Shown here: piece after piece, positions 23,998-35,398 of the stretch | Layout: each line of letters starts with the position of its first letter | Position numbering within the stretch: the stretch's first letter is position 1 | Assembly: GCF_040869045.1 (NCBI RefSeq) | Contig: NC_090319.1 | Location: forward strand, 341,848,302 to 341,912,301 | DNA from: Eurosta solidaginis | Lineage: Eukaryota > Arthropoda > Insecta > Diptera > Tephritidae | Length of the DNA stretch: 64,000 bases | Direction: 5' to 3' | The notes under the pieces: generated by a model | Told to the model about the DNA's origin: nothing | Database searches by the model: none | The model's input: the letters and a program-made list of their open reading frames with translations, nothing else | Position numbers and translations under genes: made by a program

Positions 23998-24501
23998 ATG
24001 TACAGTTCGTAACACTAAGTGATACTCACATCTCTAAGCCGATACTAAGCAGTGACTCGTATGCACATCAACAAATCAATCATTATGTCTACCCATATGT
24101 ACATACGAGCAGCGGACAGTAACGCACAAACACATGCATATATTGAGATACTCCCAAAAGTATGCAATCATTTGGGCTATGAGAGAAGCTACAAAATCGT
24201 GCGTCTGTAGTTAAAGCTGAGAAATTTATAGCCGATAAGTAACTAGAAAATTCTAGAAATAGAAGCGCCTAGAAATATGTCAACGAGGAAACCAAACAGT
24301 ATAAAAAGCAGCAACAGTTGAGGCACGACAATCAATTTGATTTAAGCAAGCTATCAGTTGCGAAGTACAAGTATTATTGTGAAGTATTTTAATAAAGGCC
24401 ATTTTGCAATATTGAATAGTGGAGTTATTTATTCAACAGTTTAGTGATTCGAACGTTAGTAGAAGGTTGCAAATAAGAGAAGTTGCACTAAATTCGTTAC
24501 A
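23998..24501 (+). mobile_element. Solo LTR, same family as 657-1287
   Basis: Shares with the other LTRs the TCATCTCTAAGCCGATACT-like block, ATGTCTACNCATATGTAC, CAGTATAAAA (TATA box, about 24308), AATAAAGGCCATTTTGC (polyadenylation, about 24392), GGAGTTATTTATTCAACAG, and an end at ATTCGTTACA. The left boundary is uncertain, and no clean duplication was identified. Confidence 0.75.
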
Positions 24502-24916
24502 GTATGTTACCTCTGTTGTAATTAAACTTCAACCACTGGGCGAGCTCTTCTTAATTTAAAAACATTAGTTTTTCAGACGAAAGATGACTTTCTCTGATTT
24601 TAATTTCTATTTTTTTTTTTTGCTATGTAATTACCACATCGAACTCCAAAAGTATTTGGTACTCCCACCTTTTTTCTCTCAATTTTAAGTATCAGGAAAG
24701 AGGGCACAAAATAGCATGCCTACATATATACATAAATGTATGGAGTAATGCAGAGTAGTCCCGTAGTCGGGACTACACAAGCGATATTTATTATTGTTAA
24801 GCTTTTACTAATTACATAACAAATGTACTCAATTCAAGAAGATTTTATCCAGGGAAAGTTTTTCGTTTTCAAAGTTTGTATTTTTTCTGATTAAGTATAT
24901 AAATAAATAAATAAAT

Positions 24917-25212
24917 GTATGGCGCGATAAACTCCGAAGAGATATTGGGCCGAGCTTCTCTTCCAATTTACGTCGTGGTCATTTTTTAATAATTTCCTAC
25001 AAATTGGCGGGACGGGACCAACATGTTTTATGCCGACTCCGAACGTCATCTGCAAGGCACACTGCCGCGGGGCAATCTCGCTTAGAAAACTTTCCTTCTA
25101 ATTGCTAATCCTTGTTCCTAAAATTTAGTTTTGCTTTGCCTGGTGTGTGAACCCAGGATCTGCGGTGTGGTAGGCGAAGCACGCTACCAGCACACCACGG
25201 CGGCCGCCATGC
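24917..25212 (-). mobile_element. tRNA-head SINE family copy
   Basis: Full-length minus-strand copy. On the minus strand the head at about 25210-25130 reads GGCGGCCGCCGTGGTGTGC with GTAGCGTGCTTCGCC and TGGGTTCACAC (B-box-like), then the body, ending in GCGCCATACATTTATTTATTT, a (TTTA)n tail seen on the plus strand at 24898-24917. Confidence 0.85.
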
Positions 25213-25303
25213 CGTAAGAAATTAAGACAGTAAAGCGCGGTACATAATTGTTAAGCTTCTCAACCCAATAGCTTCTCTAACCGAGGTAGGGTTATTAAGA
25301 ATA

Positions 25304-25593
25304 AATGTAAGGCGTGATAAACTCCGAAGGGGTTTTAGCTCGAGCTTCTATTCCAAATTGAGACGTGCTCCTCTTAATTTTACTTCAAATAGGTTTTCAC
25401 TGAGAAGTTTTGCATAGCAGAAATACACTCAGAGTGCATGCCAATACACTGCCGAGGGGCGACTGCGCCTAGAAAAACTTTCTTCTAATTGACAAAACTT
25501 GTTTCTAAAATTTCGATGTTGCTTTGGGCGTAAACCCAGGATCTTCGGTGTAGTAGGCAGAACCCGCCACCACTACACCAAGGCGGCCGCTGG
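25304..25593 (-). mobile_element. tRNA-head SINE family copy
   Basis: Minus-strand copy 90 bp from the previous one. Head to tail order is conserved but the GGCGGGACGGGACC segment is deleted (present in the neighbour at about 25010). The pair is in direct orientation but is not a recent duplication, because internal deletions differ. Confidence 0.85.
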
Positions 25594-26094
25594 TAGGGTT
25601 GTTAAAGTAACGAAATTAAGCAAGGTGAGGCAACCATAAGTTTCTACAAACTGAGAGGATGGTGAGAACTAAAACGACTCGATATCTTAGGTGGAAATAT
25701 TAGCGTAGATCTGATGTTGCCCAGTTTGCCTTTATATATCTCTGTGGATTTTTTATGAAATTTTGGCAAAACTTTTAGTACTCCCCATATCGTTTTATAC
25801 AGAAGCAGCTTATCCTTGTAGTCCTTTTGTGCTGCTGAAAATGAATTTAAATTCATTCTAAGACTTGGCGAATAATTTAAATCTGGCTGAGAGTAGATAG
25901 TTCCCAATTTCTGTGAAAAAGAGATTAGTTCTTTTGCGGCTGATAAAATCTGATGTGCAATATCTAGAAGATTTATTCATTGGCGAAGACCTGTGTGCCG
26001 AAGCTCAAGCAAATTGTTCTCAATTGTGTACCCAAAAAGTTTGCTCTGACATATTCTCGACTTATGACTTTTCTCTGCTGTCATCATCATCATA

Positions 26095-26490
26095 AATTGG
26101 CGCTTAACCACCTGAGCGATTTTCGTCTTTTCGTAACAAGTCACACGAGCTATCCCTGTTTCGCGATAACTGAACAAATTGGGAGCACCAGGAGAGTTAA
26201 AGTCTTCATCCACCTGCCTCTCCCAACTCAGCGAAGCGCTCCCCCCTCTTCCATCAAATTACGGTGTCGATTGAAATACTTTCTTGGTCGGAGCGTCTTT
26301 GTCCATTCGAATAACACGATGTAGCCAGCGAAGCCTCTGGATTTTCATTCGCTGCAATATCGTCATATCTGCGTAAAGCTCATTCAGCTCATGTGTATAC
26401 CTCCTTCTATAATCGCCGTCGGCATCATAAATCTTCCGCAGAACTTTTCTCTCGAATACTTCAAGATCCATCTCATCTTCTCTTGACACC
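26095..26490 (-). mobile_element. RTE-like LINE 3' fragment, second subfamily
   Basis: Minus-strand coding words VFERKVLRKIYDADGDYRRRYTHELNELYADM, then LQRMKIQRLRWLHRVIRMDKDAPTKKVF. This is the region after the RT domain. Compared with 41437-42505 the second half differs, so it is a separate subfamily. It ends near GCCAATTTATGATGATG on the minus strand. Confidence 0.75.
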
Positions 26491-27164
26491 GTCCGTGACT
26501 ACTGCTGTATTTATGAAATGTTTTATGAAATATTTTATATCAATTTTGGAATATATTTCTTCCGTGTCAGAGGCATCACTGATACCCCTCCGAGTACAGA
26601 CTACCAGGACCATATACATATATATGCGCTTCCCAAGGCAGTCGGTTCTATGTACCGGAGCGACTCGGGATTTTTCCCGACCAAGGACTGTCATTTCAGT
26701 GTAACCCCATTTAGTTTGTTGCGCCCCTCCCACAAATTGGCATCCTCCCTACAATCTCCGTAGTAGAGTCGGGAGCAATGCTGAGCATCAGAACCTGCCC
26801 CCGTTTTCCCCCCTCTTTTCCGGCAGCAATTGCGTAGGTCAGGGAAACAGACTCTTAGTCCCTACCTCCCTTTGCACCGTTTGCCAGCACAGAATATATA
26901 TATATTTGCTACATCCGCCCAATGGGGCTCCTGACATGGACGCTGCCACTTACCTAGATATTCTAGTCTCCGCGACGGCAACCCCCCGACGGGTTTCATT
27001 GCGCCATGTTGCCAGGCGGCATACCCAAATACACCGGGTACCCCAATGCTTACCCAAGGACGTCCAGTCCCAGGGCCACAACAGCAGTCGCGTCCTAGCC
27101 TTCCACAACACAGACGTAGTCACACGTCACTTACTCCCAGAGTGACCGCGTCTCCCTCTATCCA

Positions 27165-27982
27165 TTTCAGAATTCTGCAGTTAAACTGTAATGGATTAAC
27201 TGGGAGATCACGGAGATAGTCGATTTCATGAAGCGGCACAACATCCGCATTGCTGCGATTCAAGAGACTAAACTCACAGCGAGATCTGCACTGCAGAGCT
27301 GTTCTGGGTATAATGTCCACAGAAAAGATCGCGAGAGCGAAAATGGAGGCGGCCTCGCGTTATCATACCTGTCCGGTCAGGCGATGCAAACCTAGAAATC
27401 ATCAACATCTACATCCCTCCTGCCACCTGTTGCCCCAGTGGATACTGCCCTAATATCAGCGCCTTACTCACTGGCAACAATCGCATTATCTTAGGCGATT
27501 TCAATGCCCATCACGATCTATGGCATTCAAACTTGCGGGTGGACAGTAGGGGTGAAATGTTGGCGGGTAAAATAGAAGAAACGACGTTCTGCACAATAAA
27601 CGGAGACGCCCCCACACATATGGTAAGAAGCTTCCACAGTTCGCCGGATATTTCAATCGTTAGCGCAGAACTCGTAAACTGCATCAACTGGCAGCCGACG
27701 GTAACATCGGCATCCGACCACCTGTCTATACTTATTTCGCTCGAGTATATCGCCGACTTCATCGTCACAGAAAAACGCACTTTCATTAACTTTAAAAAAG
27801 GAAAGTGTGACGAATACAAATCCTTTAGAGACAACCGCTTTGCTGCCCTCCCTATCCCGACTGATGCCCGCCAAGGGGAGCGTGCTTTCCGCAAAAACAT
27901 TGAATCCGCCTCGGCTCGTTTCATTCCCGTCGGTAGAATTCCCGAAATTCGGCCCACTTCCCGGCGAAGGCCGCAAGTTTAG
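27165..27982 (+). pseudogene. AP endonuclease domain of the second LINE copy
   Basis: Motifs in order: ILQLNCNGLTG (27174), IRIAAIQET (27245), then the Asp motif GDFNAHHD at 27497, and SASDHLSILISLEY with the SDH catalytic His at about 27713. Frame changes occur between 27300 and 27530. The last part continues into the linker (FRKNIESASARFIPVGRIPEIRP) ahead of the RT. More complete than the first copy. Confidence 0.85.
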
Positions 27983-28151
27983 CGAGAGAACGTGACCTTG
28001 TTAGACAGCTCGTTCCCGGCGACCCCCAAATAAGGGATATAAACCAACGCATCAGATTGCTTGTGGATGAACACAAGCTGGCAAAATGGGAGGAGCACCT
28101 AAGCGGTTGTAACCTCTCTGCCGGTGTAGGTACCGAATCCGTCTAGGCACA

Positions 28152-29423
28152 GTGACAAAGTTTCTATCGCCTTTGGCGATAAAGTGCTGTCGGATGCGAA
28201 AAAATGCGCGAGGGCTTTCTGCCGACAAAGATAGATGGAGGGCCAACAGACACACACATAAACGTAAATTCAGTGCGTCACCAATTACCATCACCCCCAA
28301 AGAGATTGAGGATGCCATCGGCCATGCTAAACCATCCAAAGCAGTGGGCCCAGATGGCATAGCCATGCCGATGCTTAAAAGCCTAGGGAAAGAGGGTTTC
28401 AGATATTTAGCACATGTCTTGAACCTGTCTTGTCCACCTTTGTCATACCCGAAAAATGGAAAATGGCCAAGGTGGTCCCGCTACTAAAGCCTCGGAAACC
28501 AGCTAACATAGGAGAGTCATATGGCCCGATATCTCTCCAATCGCCAGTAGCCAAGACGCTTGAAGCCATATTGTTCCTCCACTTCAAAGCAAATTTGCAA
28601 CTAGCCTCTCATCAGCATGGCTTTAGAAAACTCCATAGCACCACCACCGCGCTAAATGCCATTAGCACCCAGATAAATTGCAGTTTAAATCAGAAGCCCC
28701 AACATAGAACAGTACTCGTAGCGCTAGACCTATCAAAAGCTTTTTATACGGTCAACCATGGCACGTTACTGCAAGACTTGGAAGGGTCTAACCTTCCCCC
28801 ATGTCTTAAAAGGTGGACCGCAAATTATCTGGGTAGGCGGCAGGCATCGGTGCAATTCAGAAACGAAATATCAAAGCCAAGAGGAATTAAACAAGGGGTG
28901 CCTCAGGGAGGTGTCCTATCCCCACTTTTATTTAATTTTTACAATTCCAAACTACCTTCGCCACCAGAACGAGTTACTATCGTTTCTTACGCCGATGACT
29001 GCGCCGGGCCCAAAGATCGATGAGCTTTGCAACAGAATAAACGGCTGCCTCCCTGATCTCTCCAGTTTTTTCGCCTCGCGAAACCTGGCATTATTACCGA
29101 CTAAATCATCCGCGACCCTATTTACAACTTGGACGTCCCAAATGTCAACCATTTTGAACATCCACGTCGATGGCACTACGCTACCGACTGTCCTACACCC
29201 CAAAATCTTAGGTGTGACGTTTGATAAGGATCTACATTTTGGTGAGCACGCAGCCGCAATTGTACCGAAAATCCAGAGCCGTAATAAAATCCTCAAATCC
29301 CTTGCTGGCAGTATTTGGGGAAAAGACAAAGAAACGCTCATTTCCACATACAAAGCAATTGGCCAGCCGACTGCATGCTACGCGTCCCCTATATGGTCGC
29401 CAAGCCTAAAAATTACCCACTGA
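28152..29423 (+). pseudogene. Reverse transcriptase of the second LINE copy
   Basis: Split across frames. 28152-28487 holds HAKPSKAVGPDGIAMPMLKS. 28430-29023 holds SPVAKTLEAILFLHFK, HGFRKLHSTTTALN, LVALDLSKAFYTVNHG, IKQGVPQGGVLSPLLFNFY and VSYADDCA, the palm motif, immediately followed by a deletion that removes about ten residues present as TIVATGPDPQ in the other copy. 28758-29423 carries the thumb region, including KILGVTFDKDLHFGEHAA and LKSLAGSIWGKDKETLISTYKAIGQP. At least two frameshifts. Confidence 0.9.
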
Positions 29424-30127
29424 AAGAAGCTACAGGCCTGCCAAAATACTGCTCTTAGAACCGCCACGGGCTGTCTTCTTATGTCCCCAGAACACCATCT
29501 ACATAATTAGGCGAGAATACTCCCCATCAGGGAGAGAAATGATATGCCAACCAAACAGTGCCTGTTGAATACCCAGAAACCGGTGCATCCCAACCGACAT
29601 CTGATTGATGATCCGACTCCGCCTAGGGACGAAAAGAGTCACCTCCGTAAGCATTTTGAGGAAATACGGCACCTGAGAACTCAGCCATATGAAGCAAAAA
29701 AACACAAGCAGGTCCTTGGTGAACTCCACAAACAGGCGTCGGACCTTTATGCCAGGAATTGCCCGGTGAATCCAGTACTCAAAGAACAGTAACCAAAACT
29801 TGCGGAAAAGGAACGCATACTCCCCAGGGAAACGCGAGTCACTCTGGCTCAACTTCGTTCTGGATTCTGTAACAGGTTAAACTCTTACCTATCCAGAATC
29901 AACCCCGACACACAAAATGTATGCCCCGCTTGCAATGTGTCCCCACATGACACCAACCATCTCTTTAATTGTAATGTGGAACCAACGCCTCTAACACTCC
30001 TTTCATTATAGTATACCCTTGTTGAAACAGCAAGTTTCCTTGGACACCCGTTAGAGGATATTGATGACAATTTGTGATCGGTCGCAACTATTAGGTGGGG
30101 CTAAGCACTGCTACAACAACAACAACA
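29424..30127 (+). pseudogene. C-terminal region, 3' UTR and CAA tail of the second LINE copy
   Basis: Codes for NTQKPVHPNRHLIDDPTPP and ELHKQASDLYARNCPVNP, then a stop, then LAQLRSGFCNRLNSYLSRINPDTQNVCP in another frame. After the last coding word come about 150 bp and the tail GCTACAACAACAACAACAACC. Confidence 0.8.
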
Positions 30128-30139
30128 ACCATATACATA

Positions 30140-30574
30140 AGTATTATTAGTATATGTTTAAGTGACTTAAATTATGAGCATATTTCTTTCGATTGTTCAT
30201 TATCCATTGAGTACACTTGTATTTATCAACTGGTTAATTAAACATTCTAAAGACATAGTTTAAATTTTTTATCCCATAGGGGGGTCTTCAAAGCAAAATA
30301 AGGTGGCTCAACCCGCAGCCAATACTTCAGGGCCCCCTGCACTCACCCCAATGAATACATACAAGATGTAACAGGCGCATAGCGACCTCTCTCTAAACAA
30401 TAAAATAATATACAGTCCACTAAAAATAACAAAATAATATTATTATAAATAACACCGATGCGCCGCCGAATCACCAACGCTTAGACAGTATAAGTAAGAT
30501 TGGTGTTTCCTTATGAGATTAATGTCACTGGGCATTATTTCGATATCATGGTAATTACCATAATACCATTTTAG
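30140..30574. other. Unassigned AT-rich sequence
   Basis: Nothing recognised beyond A/T-rich runs. Confidence 0.4.
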
Positions 30575-30856
30575 TTATCCTTAAAATAATTGATATTAAA
30601 GAAAAATTGTAAGTTTACAAACGGCGATGGTTACTAGGACGTGTTTCTGAATTTCACTTCTTCATCAGCTAGCTTTTCGGGAGCTGAGGGTTGAACTCGA
30701 ATCTCCAATATTCATATCAGTGCAAGCCTTTAGCTGCAAAGCCATATGAATGTCCCGTTGTTCGCTGTACAGTTGGTCTCTAAGAGTTGCCTTTTTGTTT
30801 ATATCGCCGTTTGTAAACTTACAATTTTTCTCTAATATCAATTATTTTAAGGATAA
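30575..30856 (+). mobile_element. 282-bp palindromic-ended element with a tRNA-like core
   Basis: The ends form a 54-bp inverted repeat (TTATCCTTAAAATAAT ... ATTATTTTAAGGATAA, with AAATTGTAAGTTTAC inside). On the minus strand the centre (about 30770-30680) reads GGCTTTGCAGCTAAAGGC followed by GATTCGAGTTCAACC, resembling the A and B boxes of a tRNA-derived SINE, then a CTGATGAAGAAGTG core. Long inverted ends on a tRNA-like body are unusual. Confidence 0.65.
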
Positions 30857-31044
30857 AGCAATATGAGCAAAGCTCGCTAATTAAATACATATGATCATAT
30901 TGATATAATAGTAACAGCGGAAATATTATAAACAAATACTGTAAAAATCCGAACAAATGTTACTAAGCTTTCAAAAGCGCGCCTAAAAATCATATCCACA
31001 CCATTAGGAATAAACTACATACAGAGTGTATGTGCCTACATTGT

Positions 31045-31290
31045 GATCAAAAGGAATATAAACAAAAAGGCAACTCTTAGAGACCAATTGTACAGCGAAC
31101 AACGGAACATTCATATGGCGTAGCAGCTAAAGGCTTGCACTGATGTGAATGTTGGAGATTCGAGTTCAACGCTCGGCTCCTGAAAAGCTAGCTGATGAAG
31201 AAGTGAAATTCAGAAACACGTCGTAGTAACCATCGCCGTTTGTAAACTTACAATTTTTCTCTAATATCAATTACAAAAACCATTGTATAA
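31045..31290 (-). mobile_element. Partial second copy of the palindromic-ended element, interior inverted
   Basis: Its interior is the reverse complement of 30610-30830, but the right inverted end and the 50 bp beyond it (AAAGCAATATGAGCAAATC, about 31290-31315) match the right end and flank of the first copy in the same orientation (30857-30880). The left inverted end is missing. The pair therefore looks like a duplication in which the body was flipped. Confidence 0.65.
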
Positions 31291-31329
31291 AGCAATATGA
31301 GCAAATCTCGCTAATTAAAGACATATCAT

Positions 31330-32814
31330 CCTTAATTAATTATTAATTAATTAATTAATATTTGAGCTTTGTTTTTGCACTTACGGGCATCAACCATTCA
31401 TATAACCACAACCTCTCTGTTAATCGCTTCCGTATCTACATCTATAATCGTTCGCAGATCACAAATGCATTCTGTGGTTATCTTCATAAAATCTTGGTTT
31501 CGTTTAGAACTTTCACTTGCTTTTAAAAGATAGACCAAATTTGTCCTCATAACTTTTCTAAACAAATGCTGTTAACTGCAAAAAACTCTTAAGCAGAATA
31601 TGTGAGAAGTGATCCTATTGAAGCTTTCTCTGCAGTCGTCATTCCGAGCTTATCAACGAGCAGTGTGGAGCATGAGTAAATTACGTGCTCCAAAATAGTC
31701 AAACGAGTGTGTGTGTAAAATTATAAGTATAAGAAGAACTTTAATATCTTAACCATAAATGCTTACATATTTATATTTTCATAATACGAGCTAATTGAAT
31801 TCTGATTCTTGCTACATAATATAATTAATAATGTTAATCTCAACTTGTGTAGGTTAAGTGGTATTTATATACCCTAATTATATTAATATATACCTAAAAT
31901 ACAGATACGTGCACACATACGTACATAAAAATAATTATAGTATCGAACTTTATGTTGCTTCCGTTTAAGCAGATCATAATGCTGCCTGCCTTCCACATAA
32001 AGTGCATGTGTTCGTATTCCCATTAATCGTACAAACATTTATAATCCTACTGCAATGATACATACAATGAACTGTTAACTAATTCAAGAAGCTGACAGAG
32101 ACAATCGCATTCAACCACATTTGGATTTTTTCTTTTGTCAACAAGTTGGCAAAATATCGTTTAGTACAAGGTTAAAATGCAAGTAAGTTTTTCTCAAATT
32201 AAAAGGCTGCTGGTACAAGTGTGGCTACCAACTGTCCCACTCTGCGTACGATTAGCACCAGTACCAGAAATACTTATGAGCCCAGCAGATACAATCCGTG
32301 ACCGTCACAGCATACGATAGTTCCGCAGAGAGCACGTACGTGGTGGAAAGTGAAATACATAACGACTGACGATAATACTTTTTTTAAGTAATAAAATTAT
32401 AGATTTTATTATAAAATGGTTATAGTTAGTCAACGAATAACAAATAAAGTGCAACATATATATGACGTGTCTGACGTGTGTCAAAAGAAGGTATAGTAAG
32501 AAGGCCGCAAACGACTCATACGTCGCTTTCCTGGCGTTTATCATTAAACTAAACACAGCTAACTCCGCTGTCAGTTTCTTCCTTGTTCGCAAATAAGAAA
32601 CGTATTAAACCTGCTTAAGCCATTAGTCATTACTATACTTAGCGAGAAACTGTAGTTTTGTGTGACTGTCTGCCATATATCGTATAGTCAATGAAATGCG
32701 ATGAATAGTACAGGTTTTTCGGCACAATTTATTAATATCCTTCGCGCTTCGTATACGATCTTTTAAGATTGTTGTCTTGACCTTTAGGGCAGCTCGAATC
32801 TTTTTTGAAGTATC
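31330..32814. other. Unassigned sequence, starts with a TTAA-repeat run
   Basis: (TTAA)n simple sequence at about 31330-31365. A minus-strand open frame at 32305-32592 has no recognisable domain. Confidence 0.4.
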
Positions 32815-33215
32815 GTCGGTATATTTTTCATTCCATACCGATAAAATTTCGCTAGCAAGCTAATAATTCATAGATAGAAAATTGATAACATGCCGCTTAC
32901 GAACCAATAAGTAGTCGATACAAATCGTAACACACCAATAATTCTTCGACAAGAAACGATTACACTACAAATCGATAGTTTTTCTACGAAAATCGACATT
33001 TTTTCGATAAGCAGTCAATCACCTTTCGATAACAAGACGAGGACTTGGCGGTAACGCATGTTGTCGACTTATATTATTTATAAAAAATCGATAGCTCTTC
33101 CATACCTCGTCCATAACATGCAAATGAAAAATGGATAACAAACCGATAACTAGTCGAGAAGAAATGGATAACACGCTCATAACCCGTCGATAACAATCCA
33201 ATAACTCGAATACTC
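32815..33215 (+). repeat. 11-bp-periodic CGATAAC array 2
   Basis: The clearest register of all arrays. From 33130, GGATAACAAAC, CGATAACTAGT, CGAGAAGAAAT, GGATAACACGC, TCATAACCCGT, CGATAACAATC and CAATAACTCGA follow without a gap; from 32838, CGATAAAATTT, CGCTAGCAAGC, TAATAATTCAT and further 11-mers do the same. Only the CGATAAC orientation is obvious. A C8-9/T-rich pyrimidine tract follows directly at 33214-33265. Confidence 0.75.
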
Positions 33216-34262
33216 CCCCCCCCCCCTCCTCCTTTTTTTCTTGTCTTACCTTTCTTTCCTCCCACAACTTCCACTTATCATACACTAACAATCTTGATTA
33301 CCTCATACAGCATACCATTCCCTCATATTACGCCTTAGTGTCCTAACCCTACACCTACACTCTATATTGCCTCATCCAGCTTATCGCTTCCAAACAATTC
33401 GCTCACATTTACAATTACCTTATGCCCACAATATGGACTTTCCTATACCGTGAGCAAAAATGTTTATACAACAAAAATTTGTGGAGATTAGTGTGGATCA
33501 ATAATTAATGAGCGCCCTTTGCTCATTGTAAAGGTCTACAAGTAGGATATGTAGCAGCACGCACATACACAGTCACACTCACCTGATAAAAAGCTTGCTT
33601 TTGTTCGTTCTTTTTTCTGGATGCTATTTGGCACTGTTGTGCTTCTTAGGTCCAAGAAAAGTGTAGTAGCTGCCAAAGAAAACTGCGTAAAATTTTTATT
33701 TTAAAATTGCAAAGAAATATTCTTATTTACTTTCAAACGAGCACTTAATTACATCTCTCTTTAAAATCCATATTTTTTCGGCAATTTTAATTAATAAATT
33801 GTGATACTTTATTATCGCGGACGATTGCTAAAACACGACCAAAGCCGTCGGGGGTGGTATAATAGACGCGTTTTTGCCTCGCTTCCAATAGTTCGAATAC
33901 TTTTTCGCCTTTGGACTATTGATAACAGGACAAAACGCGTCTTTTCATTTCTCTTTCCACATTTTTGGACGGGTTATTGCAGTCGACCTCGGTTTCAAAC
34001 TGTTTTTCGCGGAGCACTTTTGAACGGGTAGAAACACTTAGCACCCGTATTTTTATTCTTAATACTGAATACTGGAATAACTATTTGTCTTCAGATAACC
34101 CAATTCAAGGCTTTTGTATAATTTTATGTAGGACCCATACAGGTGTACTACATTTTCATACTAAATTCGTTCAAAAAAATTTTTCCATCACAGCAACTCA
34201 TATCTGATATTCCGCTCCTTTTTTGTTTCTCTGCATCGCTTTCCACGACAGCAACCCTGGTA
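33216..34262. other. Pyrimidine tract and unassigned sequence
   Basis: 33214-33265 is almost pure C/T on the plus strand. The rest, including open frame 33801-34031, has no recognisable family. Confidence 0.4.
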
Positions 34263-34342
34263 ATTTTGACACTTCGTTCAGTGTCAAACGCAGGTTCCAC
34301 TGAGTTCCACAATAGTTTGACACTGACCGAAGTGTCAAACGG
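34263..34342. repeat. Short hairpin repeat (TTTGACACT...)
   Basis: TTTTGACACTTCGTTCAGTG at the left pairs with its near-complement CACTGACCGAAGTGTCAAAC at the right across about 22 bp. Arms of about 27 bp with one or two mismatches. Could be a minimal MITE; no target duplication recognised. Confidence 0.6.
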
Positions 34343-35085
34343 CAGTGTGTTAGAAAGAGAAAGGAATTGTTTCCTTCTCATACATATCATACTTGTAAAC
34401 CTGTACTATGCCCTTTGCTGATTTTTTTTATGTTATGAGCTGTATGCACTCTGCTTGTTCGATATACGCTCGCAATCTATTGAAATTATTTAAGAGGGTA
34501 ATTTTTTCACCTATTTTCGCTAAAGATTTCGCCATTGTTGCGCTACTTTGATGCTTAACTAACCGCATAGGTGTTGCGGTCGGTATTATTATTGTTCATA
34601 TAGCCAAAGTCAAACGCCGGAAACGGAAATGCCAAACACTTGTCATATAAATGTCAGTCGCTACGATATATGTAAATTGTGATGCATGACGGACATTAGA
34701 GCGTATCACAAGGCGTGGATAAAGCAGAATTTTAACATTTTCCTATTGGTTTGTGGTTTTCAAGGAAGGAAAAGTATCGTCAGGCTGTTCAAAACCAACG
34801 AATGTGATTGATTTATGATACTTTTTTTCCTGTGGTATAGAGTTGTGTAGCCCAATAAATTTAAGTCTAACATAGTACAACTCATAGGTCTCTTGAAATT
34901 GGCATGGATTTTTTCCGAAGGGGCTTTCAGATTTTCTTCCATTTAAAAAAATTAACCAGTCGCCTTTGTATGAAAGCTCTTAGATAAAATTCAACATTTA
35001 ACAAAAGCTTTGTAGCATTTTCAACGGTTTCAAATTTTGTACAAAAAAGTTAAAATAGTGTGTGGTCTTAACAAAAAAATAAACA
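34343..35085. other. Unassigned AT-rich sequence
   Basis: No gene or repeat recognised. Confidence 0.4.
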
Positions 35086-35398
35086 AATGCAAGGTGCCTT
35101 AAACTCCGAAGAGATCTTAGACCGAGCTAATCTTGCAATTTGTGGCGTACTCATTTTAATTTTCCCCACTCCTAACGGCATCTGCAAGGCATATGAGTTT
35201 TCACTAAAAGGCTTTTCATGGCAGAAATACACGCGGATTGTTTACCAAATCACTGCCGAGGGGCGAGCCCGCTTAGAAAAACTTTTCCCTGACTGAAAAA
35301 ATTTGGCTCAAAATTGTTGATGTTGCTTTCTCCGAGCTTTAACCCAGGATTTTTGGTTTAGTAGACAGAGCACGATACCACCACACCACGGCCCCCTC
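35086..35398 (-). mobile_element. tRNA-head SINE family copy
   Basis: Minus-strand copy with a decayed head (the plus strand shows ATACCACCACACCACGGCC at about 35378) and the body words CTCCGAAGAGATCTTAG, GGCATCTGCAAGGCA, TTCATGGCAGAAATACACGC and ACTGCCGAGGGGCGAGCCCG. The GGCGGGACGGGACC segment is deleted. Confidence 0.8.

Larger units (their letters stand above)
26621..30127 (+). mobile_element. Jockey-like non-LTR retrotransposon, second long copy, with target duplication
   Basis: A 3.5-kb plus-strand element flanked by CATATACATA (26611-26620 and 30130-30139, part of a 12-bp ACCATATACATA match). The 5' end shares CGCTTCCCAAGGCAG and GACTCGGGATTTTTCCCG with the element at 14317; the 3' end is GCACTGCTACAACAACAAC. 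It is about 0.6 kb shorter than the first copy mainly because the ORF1 region is deleted near 26745 (directly joined to the TACAATCTCCGTAGTAG block). Frameshifts in every domain make it inactive. Confidence 0.9.
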
